The position numbers and the translations under genes are program-made. This document shows, piece by piece, positions 1 to 8,900 of a stretch of 34,221 bases of DNA (positions are counted from its first letter, which is position 1; each line of letters begins with the position of its first letter). A model generated the notes under the pieces. That model was not told the origin of the DNA and did no database searches. It saw only the letters and a program-made list of their open reading frames with translations. The DNA is from an uncultured Pseudomonadota bacterium (GTDB taxonomy: Bacteria > Pseudomonadota > Gammaproteobacteria > Steroidobacterales > Steroidobacteraceae): NCBI GenBank assembly GCA_902826635.1, contig CADEFQ010000001.1, positions 141,482 to 175,702 of the forward strand, given 5' to 3'.

Positions 1-81
1 GCCGCGTGCGTGCGCGAGTTCGCAGGCGTGCGACGATAGGAACTTCAAGTCGCGGGCCGACGAAGCGCAGGAGAGCAGGCT

Positions 82-873
82 ATGGGGATCCGAGGGACCA
101 TCTTCCTTGTTGCAACGCTGGCGATTCAGGCTTTTGCTCTTGCAGAAGAGCATCGGTGGGTGTCCAACGCGCCCCGCGGCAAGGGCTACTCGATTGACTT
201 GATCGCCATCGAGCCGAAGCCTGGAACGCCGCTGGTGCGCGGTTCGACCGTCGCGTTCGAGGTTTCGGTCCGCTACCAGCTGGAGAGCGCCGAGCGCGGC
301 AAGATCGTGCTGGTACTGCAGGACGAGGCCAATCGGAGCATCGCTCGCCCGCACGGACAGCGAACCGTCGCAGTTTCGCGTGGCCCCGGAACGCTCGCAC
401 TCGTGGACTCAGTTGTTGTCCCGGTTGACGCACAAGAGCTTCGTCTTTTCATCCCCCTCGTCCCGGACGGCTTGGAGACGACCAAGGGCGAAGTACTGAT
501 CAGATATCCCGTCACAACGACGACTGACGGACCTCAATACATGCCATTTCCGCTGGCTGACATCTCCCTGTCACAGTGGAATGACTACCATCACTTAGTC
601 GAGAAATTCTGCGGCGCTTCTCGCCGCGCATTTCCGGATGAACAGCTCGAAGTGTTCGAGTGCAACGGCAACTCGTTGCACATGGCCTTCACGACCGAAG
701 GCCATCCCGCGCACCCCGCATGGGTCGCTCGACAGGTCTGGCGGGATGGCGCTGTCGGGCAGACTGGTTTCTTCTCTGGCGCCGAAGAGCCGTTTGCGAA
801 ACTGTTCCGAGCTTACCTCGACCTGACCAAGCGAACTCAGGAAAACGTATCGGTTTCAGGAACTGAGCGGTAA
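82..873 (+). CDS. Secreted hypothetical protein, 263 aa
   Basis: I do not recognise this family. Residues 1-21 form a typical signal peptide (basic start, hydrophobic core FLVATLAIQAFAL, cleavage probably after ALA), so the mature protein should be periplasmic or exported. Residues 50-145 are rich in alternating hydrophobic residues, consistent with a beta-sandwich. Two cysteines (C177, C194) could form a disulfide in the C-terminal part. The ATG at 82 is supported by AGGAG at 69-73 with 8-nt spacing. Third codon positions are visibly less GC-biased than in the housekeeping genes downstream, which hints at recent acquisition or relaxed selection. It stands alone, convergent with cysS, separated by a large inverted repeat. 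Coding status is likely; function is unknown. Confidence 0.75.
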   Translation: MGIRGTIFLVATLAIQAFALAEEHRWVSNAPRGKGYSIDLIAIEPKPGTPLVRGSTVAFEVSVRYQLESAERGKIVLVLQDEANRSIARPHGQRTVAVSRGPGTLALVDSVVVPVDAQELRLFIPLVPDGLETTKGEVLIRYPVTTTTDGPQYMPFPLADISLSQWNDYHHLVEKFCGASRRAFPDEQLEVFECNGNSLHMAFTTEGHPAHPAWVARQVWRDGAVGQTGFFSGAEEPFAKLFRAYLDLTKRTQENVSVSGTER

Positions 874-896
874 CCGCACTCGAACCCACGCAGCCT

Positions 897-1101
897 CCGT
901 GCGGGGCGTGGACGGTCGCGAAGGTCTGGCGCCGCGCGTGGAGAGCGCCGAGGCGTGGCGAGCTGCGCCCGGCGACTACCAAGGATTCTGCTACCACCGC
1001 CACAGTGCGCCGGGCGCCGCCACGCCGAGGGAACACCGCCGGAGGCGGTGCGCTCGACCCGCGCGGCGCCAGACCTTCGCGACCGTCCACGCCCCGCGCG
1101 G
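897..1101. repeat. Large inverted repeat, 38-bp perfect outer stem
   Basis: Bases 901-938 are the exact reverse complement of 1060-1097 (38 of 38). A few more pairs extend outward (897-899 with 1099-1101). Inside, 943-948 pairs with 1050-1055, and 952-974 pairs with 1008-1026 apart from a 4-nt AGCT insertion in the left arm. A further small hairpin lies at 1035-1049 (ACCGCC, loop GGA, GGCGGT). The whole segment can fold as one branched cruciform or RNA hairpin with its main loop around 975-1007. It lies between the convergent stop codons of the secreted hypothetical gene and cysS, has no T-run of a classical terminator and encodes no recognisable transposase. No target-site duplication is evident. 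A MITE-like or genome-wide palindromic element is the best guess. Confidence 0.9.
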
Positions 1102-1114
1102 CCGCACGCGCCCG

Positions 1115-1133
1115 TATACGCGCGCCTATACGC
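1115..1133. repeat. Short direct repeat TATACGC
   Basis: TATACGC occurs at 1115-1121 and again at 1127-1133, between the inverted repeat and the cysS stop codon. The flanking bases (GTATACGCGC, CCTATACGCACC, CCTACGCGCC) look like a decayed tandem repeat. No function is apparent. Confidence 0.5.
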
Positions 1134-1153
1134 ACCTACGCGCCGCCCGTCCC

Positions 1154-2572
1154 TCAGCGCCTCCGCCAGACCGTGACGCTTCCCGCCTTGTCCTCGACCA
1201 CGACGCCTCCCGCCGCAAGCTGATCGCGAATGCGGTCGGACTCGGCCCAGTTCTTCGCCTTGCGAGCCGCGAGCCGTGCTTCGATGAGCCGATCGATCGC
1301 GGCATCGTCCATCGCCGCCTCGCCGCCTACGCCAGAGCCCGCGCCCGGCACGCCGAGCCGGAACCATTGCTCGGGATCTACGGACAGGATGCCGAGCACC
1401 TGGCCGAGTGCCACGAGTTCGCTCGCGCGCCGCTGCGCGGTGTCGGAATCATTCGCCGCACGCGCGGAATTCAGGTCGCGCGCGAGACCTTGCAGCACGG
1501 CGAGCGCCTGCGGGGTGTTGAAGTCGTCGTTCAGCGCCGCCGCGAACTCTTCCTGCGCCGCCGAATGCACACGCCCCGGTTCCGCGACCGCGAGACCGCG
1601 CACGGCCGTGTAGAGCCGCGTGAGCGCGGCGTCCGCCTGCACCAGTTGCTCGGGTGAATAATTGATCGGCCCGCGGTAGTGGCTCGAAATGAGAAAGAAG
1701 CGCATCACCTCGGGGTGGCGCAGCGTGGGCAGCACGTCGCGCAGCGTGAAGAAATTGCCGAGCGACTTCGACATCTTCTCGTCGTCGACGTTGACGAAAC
1801 CGTTGTGCAGCCAGACGTCGACAAAATGATCGCCGGTCGCCGCGCAGGACTGCGCGATTTCATTCTCGTGGTGCGGGAACTTGAGGTCCATGCCGCCGCC
1901 GTGAATGTCGAAATGTGTGCCGAGGAGTTCGGTCGACATCGCCGAGCACTCGATGTGCCAGCCGGGGCGGCCCGCGCCCCAGGGCGAATCCCACGCCGGC
2001 TCGCCGGGTTTGGAAGCCTTCCACAAGACGAAATCGAGCGGGTTGCGCTTGGCCGCGTCCACTTCGACGCGCGCACCGGCCTCGAGGTCCTCGAGCTTCC
2101 GGCCCGAGAGCCTGCCGTACTGCGCAAACTTCTCGACGGCGTACAGGACATCGCCGTCGGCCGCGACGTACGCGTAGCCCTTGTCGATGAGCGCCTCGAC
2201 CATCGCGACGATCGCGGGGACATATTCCGTGGCGCGCGGCTCGTGGTCGGGGCGCTCGATGCCGATCGCGGCGAAGTCCTCGTCCATCGCCGCGATGTAG
2301 CGCGCGGTGAGCGCTTCGATCGGTTCGCCGAGCTCCGCGGCACGACGAATGATCTTGTCGTCGATGTCCGTGATGTTGCGCACGTAGGTCACGGCGAGCC
2401 CCGACTCGCGCAACCAGCGGCGCACGACGTCGAAGGCGACCTGCGAGCGCGCGTGGCCGATGTGGCAATAGTCGTAAACGGTGATGCCGCAGACATACAT
2501 GCCAACCCGTCCCGGCACGATCGGTTGCAGCGCTTCTTTGCGACCCGTGAGGGAGTTGTGGATGCGTAGCAT
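1154..2572 (-). CDS. cysS: Cysteinyl-tRNA synthetase
   Basis: Charges tRNA-Cys with cysteine in the cytoplasm. The protein (472 aa; family usually about 460) has the class I signatures HIGH at residues 37-40 (within [11 protein letters not shown]) and KMSKS (EKMSKSLGN). The zinc site that discriminates cysteine is recognisable: C28 in MYVCG, a cysteine in HIECSAMS and the HHENE segment. The C-terminal part is the helical DALR-type domain ending in a basic VWRRR. The ATG at 2572 lies two nucleotides after the gltX stop, so the two synthetase genes are almost certainly cotranscribed and translationally coupled. In many gammaproteobacteria cysS is divergent from a cyclophilin-lpxH pair; here gltX stands between them and the divergent arrangement is kept. 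Confidence 0.98.
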   Translation of the reverse strand: MLRIHNSLTGRKEALQPIVPGRVGMYVCGITVYDYCHIGHARSQVAFDVVRRWLRESGLAVTYVRNITDIDDKIIRRAAELGEPIEALTARYIAAMDEDFAAIGIERPDHEPRATEYVPAIVAMVEALIDKGYAYVAADGDVLYAVEKFAQYGRLSGRKLEDLEAGARVEVDAAKRNPLDFVLWKASKPGEPAWDSPWGAGRPGWHIECSAMSTELLGTHFDIHGGGMDLKFPHHENEIAQSCAATGDHFVDVWLHNGFVNVDDEKMSKSLGNFFTLRDVLPTLRHPEVMRFFLISSHYRGPINYSPEQLVQADAALTRLYTAVRGLAVAEPGRVHSAAQEEFAAALNDDFNTPQALAVLQGLARDLNSARAANDSDTAQRRASELVALGQVLGILSVDPEQWFRLGVPGAGSGVGGEAAMDDAAIDRLIEARLAARKAKNWAESDRIRDQLAAGGVVVEDKAGSVTVWRRR

Positions 2573-2574
2573 GG

Positions 2575-3993
2575 TCAGCGAGCGTAGCGGAGGAGGCGTT
2601 CGTGCGCCTTGGCGCGCGGCATCGCGCGCAGCAGCGGCGCGAGCTCGGGGCCGTGGTCGAGCCCGGTGAGCGCGAGGCGCAGCGGCTTGAAGAGCGCCGG
2701 ACCCTTGCGGCCCGTTGCGCTGCGCACGGCCGCCGCGATGGCCGCAAGGTCGTTGTCGTTCGCGGCCGCGGCTGCGGCGGCGACGCCAAAAAACTCGCTG
2801 CCGGCATCGCGCACCACGGCCTCAGCGGCTTCGCCCAATTGCGGCGGCGCGCCGAACACCACTTCGGCCCAGGCACGCACATCGGCCGGGAACACGGCAT
2901 TGGGCCTCACCGCTGCGACGAACGCCGCGCGATCGGCGGGCGCCAGCGGTGGCGGCAAGGCATCGCCTGCCCACGCTCCGAACGCTTCGTCGGGCAGCGC
3001 GTGCACGGCTTCCTTCTGCCACACGTCGAGCTGGACCATGTCGAAACGGCTCGGTGAGCGGCCGAGATGCCGAATGTCGAAGGCGGCGGCCATCGCACTG
3101 TCGTCGAGCAGGCCTTGCGCGGCGCTCGCGTGCCCGAGCCGAAACAGGTGGTTGCGGACGGCGACGGCGAGATAGCCTCGATCGCGCAGTTCCGCGAGGC
3201 TCGTCGCACCGTGGCGTTTCGAGAGCGGCGCGCCGTCGTCGCCGATGATCAGCGAGACGTGTCCGTAGGCCGGTACCGCGAGGCCGAGCGCCGTGAGTAC
3301 CAGGATCTGGCGCGGCGTGTTGGTGAGGTGATCCTCGCCGCGCAGCACGTGCGTGACGCCCATCAGCGCGTCGTCGACGGCATTGCAGAAGAAAAACGCC
3401 GCCGATCCATCGGCGCGGCGCACGATGAAATCGCCAATGTCGTCGGTCGTGAAGCGCTGCGGGCCGTGCACGAAATCCTCGAACGCCACGTCCGCGCCCG
3501 GCTGCACGCGAAACCGCAGTGTCGGTGCGAGTCCGCGCGCTTCGCGGTCGCGCCGCTGCGCGGCGGTGAGCTCCCTGCAAGTGCCCGCGTAGCGAGGCGG
3601 CCTGCCGGCTGCACGCATCGCCTTGCGCGACAGCTCGAGCTCCGAGGCGGTGCAATAGCACGGGTACGCCGCGCCCGTGACCAGGAGCCGCTCCTGGAAA
3701 TCGGCGTAGAGCGTCGTGCGTTCGGACTGCCGGTAGGGAGCCGCCGGACCGCCGACGTCGGGCCCCTCCTGCCAGTCGATGCCGAGCCAGCGCAGGTCGT
3801 CGACCAGCGCCGCGAGATAGGCATCGGTCGAACGCTCCGCGTCGGTGTCCTCGATGCGCAGCAGGAACCGCCCCCCCGACCGCCGCGCGAGCAGATGGTT
3901 GAAAAGCGCCGTGCGCGCGTTGCCGAGATGCAGCGCGCCGGTGGGGCTCGGCGCAAAGCGGGTGACGAATTGAGGCTCGGACATGAACGACAT
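2575..3993 (-). CDS. gltX: Glutamyl-tRNA synthetase
   Basis: Charges tRNA-Glu with glutamate. The N-terminus shows the class I GluRS signature [18 protein letters not shown], in which HLGN stands for HIGH, and the KMSKS equivalent is LSKRHG. A zinc-binding insert like that of E. coli GluRS is present (CYC followed by a third cysteine in AGTCREL). Length is 472 aa, normal for the family. Two in-frame ATGs are possible, at 3993 (MSFMSEPQ) and 3984 (MSEPQ); neither has a strong Shine-Dalgarno sequence, and the shorter form fits the family N-terminus equally well. The gene is divergent from ppiA across only 25 bp and is followed at 2 nt by cysS. Whether the enzyme also charges tRNA-Gln cannot be judged from the window. 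Confidence 0.97.
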   Translation of the reverse strand: MSFMSEPQFVTRFAPSPTGALHLGNARTALFNHLLARRSGGRFLLRIEDTDAERSTDAYLAALVDDLRWLGIDWQEGPDVGGPAAPYRQSERTTLYADFQERLLVTGAAYPCYCTASELELSRKAMRAAGRPPRYAGTCRELTAAQRRDREARGLAPTLRFRVQPGADVAFEDFVHGPQRFTTDDIGDFIVRRADGSAAFFFCNAVDDALMGVTHVLRGEDHLTNTPRQILVLTALGLAVPAYGHVSLIIGDDGAPLSKRHGATSLAELRDRGYLAVAVRNHLFRLGHASAAQGLLDDSAMAAAFDIRHLGRSPSRFDMVQLDVWQKEAVHALPDEAFGAWAGDALPPPLAPADRAAFVAAVRPNAVFPADVRAWAEVVFGAPPQLGEAAEAVVRDAGSEFFGVAAAAAAANDNDLAAIAAAVRSATGRKGPALFKPLRLALTGLDHGPELAPLLRAMPRAKAHERLLRYAR

Positions 3994-4003
3994 CTTAAGG
4001 GAT

Positions 4004-4012
4004 TGCTAGAAT
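4004..4012 (+). promoter_or_regulatory. Extended -10 element, possible leaderless promoter of ppiA
   Basis: TGC-TAGAAT is a good extended -10 hexamer with its TGn motif. Its last base is only 6 nt before the ppiA ATG at 4019, so transcription would begin at or next to the start codon. No clear -35 is seen at 16-18 bp and there is no Shine-Dalgarno sequence in between. The same layout occurs before the SCO gene at 25083. The 25-bp gap must also hold the start of gltX on the other strand. Confidence 0.45.
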
Positions 4013-4018
4013 GCCGGG

Positions 4019-4645
4019 ATGAAGAAGCACCCGCTCCGTCGCCTCGCCATCCTGGCCGCGCTTGCACTCGGCTGCGCGGCCGCGTCTGCCGCCGACGCCC
4101 CGCGCGTGCGCGTCTCGACCACGCTCGGCTCGTTCGTGATCGAACTGAATCCCGAGCGGGCGCCGCTCACGGTCGAGGACTTCCTCACCTACGTGAAGGA
4201 AGGCCATTACACCAACACGCTCTTTCATCGCGTCATCGCGAACTTCATGATCCAGGGCGGCGGCGTGACGCCGGAGTACGCACTGAAGCCCACGCACGCC
4301 AAGGTCCCGAACGAATCCGGCAATGGGTTGCAGAATCTGCGGGGCACGGTCGGACTCGCGCGCGCCGCCGCGCCGCATTCCGGCGATTCCCAGTTCTTCG
4401 TCAACGTGGGCAACAACGCCGACCTCGACCCGCTGCCGACCCGCTGGGGCTACGCCGTGTTCGGCAAGGTGGTCGAAGGCATGGATGTCGTCGATCGCAT
4501 CTCGGTGCAGCCCACCGGCGCGGTCTCGACCCTCAAGTCCGACGCGCCGCTCACACCGGTGGTCATCAAGAGTGTCGAGCTGATCGGTGGCGATCCCACG
4601 CCGGTGACTCTGCCCGCGATCGCGGCACCGCCACCCGGCCCGTGA
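4019..4645 (+). CDS. ppiA: Periplasmic peptidyl-prolyl cis-trans isomerase, cyclophilin type
   Basis: Catalyses proline isomerisation during protein folding. Residues 1-25 are a signal peptide (KK start, ILAALALGCAAAS core, cleavage near ASA-A), placing the enzyme in the periplasm as in PpiA rather than cytoplasmic PpiB. The cyclophilin core follows, with catalytic R71 in FHRVIANFMIQGG, Q79, and the SGDSQFFVN segment. The C-terminal PAIAAPPPGP is a proline/alanine tail after the domain. A 3-codon ORF (ATG CCG GGA TGA, 4011-4022) overlaps the start. The stop codon overlaps the GTG start of lpxH (GTGA), so the two are coupled. Cyclophilin-lpxH is a conserved gammaproteobacterial pair. Confidence 0.95.
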   Translation: MKKHPLRRLAILAALALGCAAASAADAPRVRVSTTLGSFVIELNPERAPLTVEDFLTYVKEGHYTNTLFHRVIANFMIQGGGVTPEYALKPTHAKVPNESGNGLQNLRGTVGLARAAAPHSGDSQFFVNVGNNADLDPLPTRWGYAVFGKVVEGMDVVDRISVQPTGAVSTLKSDAPLTPVVIKSVELIGGDPTPVTLPAIAAPPPGP

Positions 4646-5385
4646 CCCACCTCTTCGTCTCGGACCTGCATCTCGATGCGGCGGAGCCCGAGGCAAGCGA
4701 TCAGTTCATCGCCTTCCTGCGCGGCGAAGCGCGCGCCGCTGCGGCCCTCTACATCCTCGGCGATCTCTTCGAGGCATGGGTCGGCGACGACGATGATGAT
4801 CCGGAGCGCGCCCGTGTCTGCGCGGCGCTCGCCACCTACACGTCGAGCGGCGTGCCTTGCTTCGTCATGCACGGCAATCGTGACTTTCTGCTTGGCGAGC
4901 GCTTCGCGGCGCACACCGGCTGTCGCCTGATCGCCGACGCCGTGGTGACGGAAATCGAAGGCGTGCGCACCCTGCTCGCGCACGGCGACCTCTTCTGCAC
5001 CGGCGACGTGAAATACCAGCAGTTGCGCACGATCGTGCGCGACCCCGAGTGGCAACGGCGCCTGCTCGCGCTACCGCTCGCGGACCGCAAGCTGATCTCG
5101 GGCGAAGCGCGTGCCGGCAGCCGCGCGCATACGAGCCGCGTCCTGCCCGAGATCATGGACGCCAACCCGGTGGCCATCGAGGTCGCGACGCGCGAATTCG
5201 ACGTCGATGTCGTGATTCACGGTCACACTCACCGCCCGGGCGTGCACGAATTCCTCGTGGACGGCCGCCCGCGCAAGCGCATCGTGCTCGGTGCGTGGTA
5301 CGAACAGGGAAGTGTCATTGAAGCGGGGCCGGGCGGGTTCCAGCTGCGTACGCTGCCCCGGCTCAATTCACCGCCGCGCGCGTGA
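4642..5385 (+). CDS. lpxH: UDP-2,3-diacylglucosamine diphosphatase
   Basis: Hydrolyses UDP-2,3-diacylglucosamine to lipid X and UMP, the fourth step of lipid A synthesis, at the inner face of the inner membrane. The calcineurin-like metallophosphatase motifs are all present in 247 aa (E. coli 240): D8-L-H10, GDLFEAW with D41, HGNRD at 77-81, LAHGD, and HGHTHRP near residue 195. The start is the GTG at 4642, whose bases overlap the ppiA stop codon; the protein then begins THLFVSDLHL as LpxH proteins do. Its 3' end overlaps the 3' end of the convergent SCO gene by 23 bp (5363-5385). Its presence shows a lipopolysaccharide-bearing outer membrane. Confidence 0.97.
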   Translation: MTHLFVSDLHLDAAEPEASDQFIAFLRGEARAAAALYILGDLFEAWVGDDDDDPERARVCAALATYTSSGVPCFVMHGNRDFLLGERFAAHTGCRLIADAVVTEIEGVRTLLAHGDLFCTGDVKYQQLRTIVRDPEWQRRLLALPLADRKLISGEARAGSRAHTSRVLPEIMDANPVAIEVATREFDVDVVIHGHTHRPGVHEFLVDGRPRKRIVLGAWYEQGSVIEAGPGGFQLRTLPRLNSPPRA

Positions 5386-5953
5386 CCTCCGCCATGGTCG
5401 CAAGCGGAGCATCGTAGAACGTCGCGTACAGCCGCCCGTGGGCATCGAGCAGATGGATCTGCCCGCTGTGCTCGACGGTACGGCTGCCATCGGCGGCGCG
5501 GCCGCTGAAGACGCTGGCGGAAAATTGCGCCGCGAGATCTCGTACGGCGCGAGGCGTCCCGGTCAGCCCGACGAAATCCTTCGAATAGCGCAGCAGAAAA
5601 TCCTTCAGCACCGCGGGCGTATCGCGTTCGCCGTCGACGGATATGAACACGATGCGCGCACCGCCGAGCTCGCGGCCATGGGACTTCTGCAGCAGCGCCA
5701 GGCGTGCGAGCGCCGCCGGGCAGACGTCGGGGCAATGCGTGAAGCCGAAGAACACGAGGGCGGGTTTGCCTCTGAGCTGCGCACGGCCAAACGCATGCCC
5801 GTTCTGGTCCGTGAGCGTGAAGTCGCGCAGTTCCCGCGGCGGGGCCGCAAGCAAGGTCCCCTTGGGTGGCATCGCTGCCGCCCCCAGCGTGACGACCAGC
5901 AGGGTCGCGCACGCGCCGCGCGCAAACGCCGCGCGGACCGCGCTACTGCGCAT
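5363..5953 (-). CDS. SCO1/SenC/PrrC-type copper chaperone-like protein
   Basis: SCO proteins are membrane-anchored thioredoxin-fold proteins that deliver copper or reduce thiols at copper sites outside the cytoplasm. This 196-aa protein has an N-terminal hydrophobic segment (about residues 12-28), the copper motif C74-PDV-C78-P within FFGFTHCPDVCP, and the third ligand H162 in EHSGQIHLLD. The ATG at 5953 was chosen because it precedes the hydrophobic anchor; it overlaps the stop of the upstream oxidase gene (5943-5945) by 11 bp, implying translational coupling. The likeliest inferred job is copper supply to that oxidase rather than, or as well as, cytochrome oxidase. A second SCO protein is encoded at 25083-25709. 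The 3' end overlaps lpxH tail to tail. Confidence 0.93.
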   Translation of the reverse strand: MRSSAVRAAFARGACATLLVVTLGAAAMPPKGTLLAAPPRELRDFTLTDQNGHAFGRAQLRGKPALVFFGFTHCPDVCPAALARLALLQKSHGRELGGARIVFISVDGERDTPAVLKDFLLRYSKDFVGLTGTPRAVRDLAAQFSASVFSGRAADGSRTVEHSGQIHLLDAHGRLYATFYDAPLATMAEVTRAAVN

Positions 5954-8900
5954 GCAGCCGCGTCGCCGGCACCGCAGGATAGGAACCCGAGATCGGCGTG
6001 CGCCAACGCAGGCGAGCCACCGCACTGCCGGTGGCGTCGAAGTACTCGAGCCGAACCGCGTAGCGCGTGCCTGCCTCGAGATTGATCGCACCGCTCGTGT
6101 CGGTCGTGGCACCGTGACTCGTCCAATCATCGATCAGCAGCACGCCGTTCACCCACAGCCGGATGCCGTCGTCCGACACGGTCTGGAAGCTGTACGTGCC
6201 GGTCGTCGCCGGCGCGATCGACCCGGTCCAGCGCGCCGAGAAATTGTCCCTCGGGACACCGGTGCCTGGCGAACTCTTGCTCCAGTTGAAATTGACCGCC
6301 TCAGTGCGCGTTCGCACCGGTGAGCCGCCGAGTGTCCGGTTCGCGTAGTAGTTGCCGGTGAGGCCCGCGCCGGTGCCGGCCGCTTCGGCCGGTGCGGGCT
6401 CGATGCTGCCGATCTCCCGCACATAGGCAGTGAGATCGGCAAGACTCGCCGCGTCGAGGTTGCGCGCGCTCGTGTGTGCGACGATCGCGGCGGACAGCGT
6501 GGGTGCCGAACCGTCGTGCAGCCAGGGCCCGGTCGCCCATACGTCGCGCAATGTGGGCAGGTCGATTCCCGGCAGGGGACCGCCGAGGCGATCGCCGCTG
6601 TCGGCGGTCAGGGTGCCGACATCGACCAGCGTCGCGGTACCGCTCGAGGTGAACGCGGCGCCGCCGTGGCAGGCCGCGCAGCCGAGGTCGGCGAAGATCG
6701 CCTTGCCGGCCACCGCCGCACTCGTGAGCGATGTGCCATTGCGGAAGGGGCTCTCCTCGAACGTCGAGAGGGACGCGACATAGGCCGCGAGCGCATCGAG
6801 ATCAGCCGAGAGGCCCGTCTTGCGATCACCGAGCGGCGCACTGCGCGTGCCCGCGGTGAAGGCGGAGTCCGACATCAGGCCCGTGCCGCCCGCCAGCGCG
6901 CGGATCTGCGCCTCGAAATCCTGCAACTCATCGAAGTTCGCGCTCCAGTGCAGGAACCCCTGCCCCGCCGAGCGACCGCGCAACCGGATCGTATTGCGCA
7001 GGCCCTCACCCATCCCGGTGAGATCCCACACGCGCCCGTCCTGTCCGCCGTCGTTGTGGCACGACGCGCAGCTCATGTACCGATCGCGCGCGAGGCGCGG
7101 ATCGCGTGCGTCGTAGAAGAGTTGCTTGCCGACGAGCACGTCCGGCGCAAGCTTCTCGATCGCAACGCTTGCGAGCGTGGCGATCTCGGACGCCTGCGCG
7201 CGCCCTTCGTTCAGCAGTGGCGCGAGATCGTAGACCCCGACGCTGCGATCCATGAAATTGCCGACGTAGAGCGTCTTCCCGTCGGGAGACAGCGCGAGCG
7301 ACTGCGGCGCACGGCCGACATCGAAGCGGAACAGCTCGTAGCCGCCGTGCGCGTCGATGACCGCCACTTCGCGACTCGTTTCGAGCGCGACGAACAGGTA
7401 GATGCCGTTGCGATCGTAGGCCGCCGCGCTCGCGATGCTCGCGTTGTCGTGATCGATGCGCGCGGCCGGATCCTCCGCGCGCGTCGCGAGCACGATGCGA
7501 GAGCTCACGGCGCGCACCGTGTTCTGGAAATCGAGGTTCGCGCCGCTGCGCAGGGCGCCGCGCCGGATATTGTCCTGCTTCGACGGCACCCAGGCCTGCG
7601 TACCGTCGGGCGAGATCGCCGCGGCGCCGAGGTAGTTCGGAATGCCCGAGCCCTGGTTCTCGAAATCCGGCCGGTCGCTGTGTGCGAGGACAATCGTGCG
7701 CACGACCGAGAACGGCGCCGCTGCGAGTTCAACGACCTCGCCACCCACCGGGACACCGTTCACGCTCGTGGCAACGACCGCCGTGCTTTCGCCGGGCAGC
7801 GGCGGCGTGACGAAGCGCGACACGAAGATCGACTGTCCGCTGGCGTCGATCGCGAGATGGCGCGGATTTGGCCCGACGTCGAGTGACGCGAGCTGTGCGT
7901 AGGTGGTGGCGTCGTACTGCAGGACGCTACCGGTCGCCTCGAGCGCAATGTAGGCGACGTTGGTGCCCGGCGCGAACACGATCCCGTAGGGCTGCGAGGC
8001 CCGCGGCAGCGTCAGGGTTCGCGCCACGGCGAGCGTGGCGGGATCGATCACGCTGACGCGCCAGTTGCCCTTGTTCGTGACCCAGACCTGGCCGCTCGGC
8101 GACACGGCGAGGGCGCGTGGGGCCGTGCCCACCGCAATCTCCGCGATCCTGGCGCGGCTCACGGTATCGAACACCGACACCGTGTCATTGTCCGGATTGA
8201 CGACCCAGAGGCGCGGTCCACCGCCCGCGAGCGGCTGATCGATCGCGAGCGCGCCCGACATCACCGGCGCGCGCGCCGTGAGTGCCAGGTGCACCGCTTG
8301 CACGATCGTCTGCGACTGCTCGATGCCACGATCATCGACCGCAGTCACGGTGACATAGTGGACGCCAGGCGCCGTGAACGCGTGCGACACCCCGGGCGTC
8401 GCCGACCACGCGGTCGTCGCCGATCCATCGCCGAAATTCCAGCGGTAGCGCACATTGATGCCGTTGCGCGCGGTGGCCGTGAAATTCACCACGGCGCCCG
8501 CTTGAACCGTGGCGGGCGGCGGCGGCGCGTCGAGCACGAGGGATGCGGCTCCCGACACCGTCCATACGAAGCCCGCGGTCGCCGAGTTCACGCCGTCACT
8601 GACGGCGACCACCACGTTGTAGCTGCCGACCTGGGTCGGCGTGCCTGAAATGACGCCGCTCGCGGCGTTGATCGTCAGGCCCGGTGGCAGGCCGACGGCC
8701 GCGAAGCCGAGTACGTCGCCATTGGGATCCGTGGCCGCGAGCGCGAGGTTCGCCGCGACACCCGTCGATGCGGCCTGATCGACCGGCGCCACGAGCACCG
8801 GCGTGACGCCCGGCGCTGGATCGGCAGCGACATCGACCTTCAGGATGCGCGAGACGGACGGGACCCCGTCTGCGCCGAGCAGGAACAGATGGTAAAAACC

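Noticed and set aside
1..81. Possible partial gene at the left edge
   Set aside because: No frame shows a recognisable protein end; only the ribosome site of the gene at 82 can be supported.
899..1657. Open frame starting in the inverted repeat and running opposite cysS
   Set aside because: The palindrome gives look-alike translations (RGVDGREGLAPR, RRQTFATVHAP) on both strands, a sign of repeat sequence and not of a protein.
1679..2569. Long plus-strand open frame opposite cysS
   Set aside because: Mirror frame of a gene with complete class I synthetase motifs. In this GC-rich sequence antisense frames stay open by codon bias; the product has no recognisable domain.
6474..7886. 470-codon plus-strand open frame opposite the propeller and haem region of the oxidase
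   Set aside because: Arg/Glu-rich antisense translation with no domain; the minus-strand frame has CxxCH and propeller motifs.
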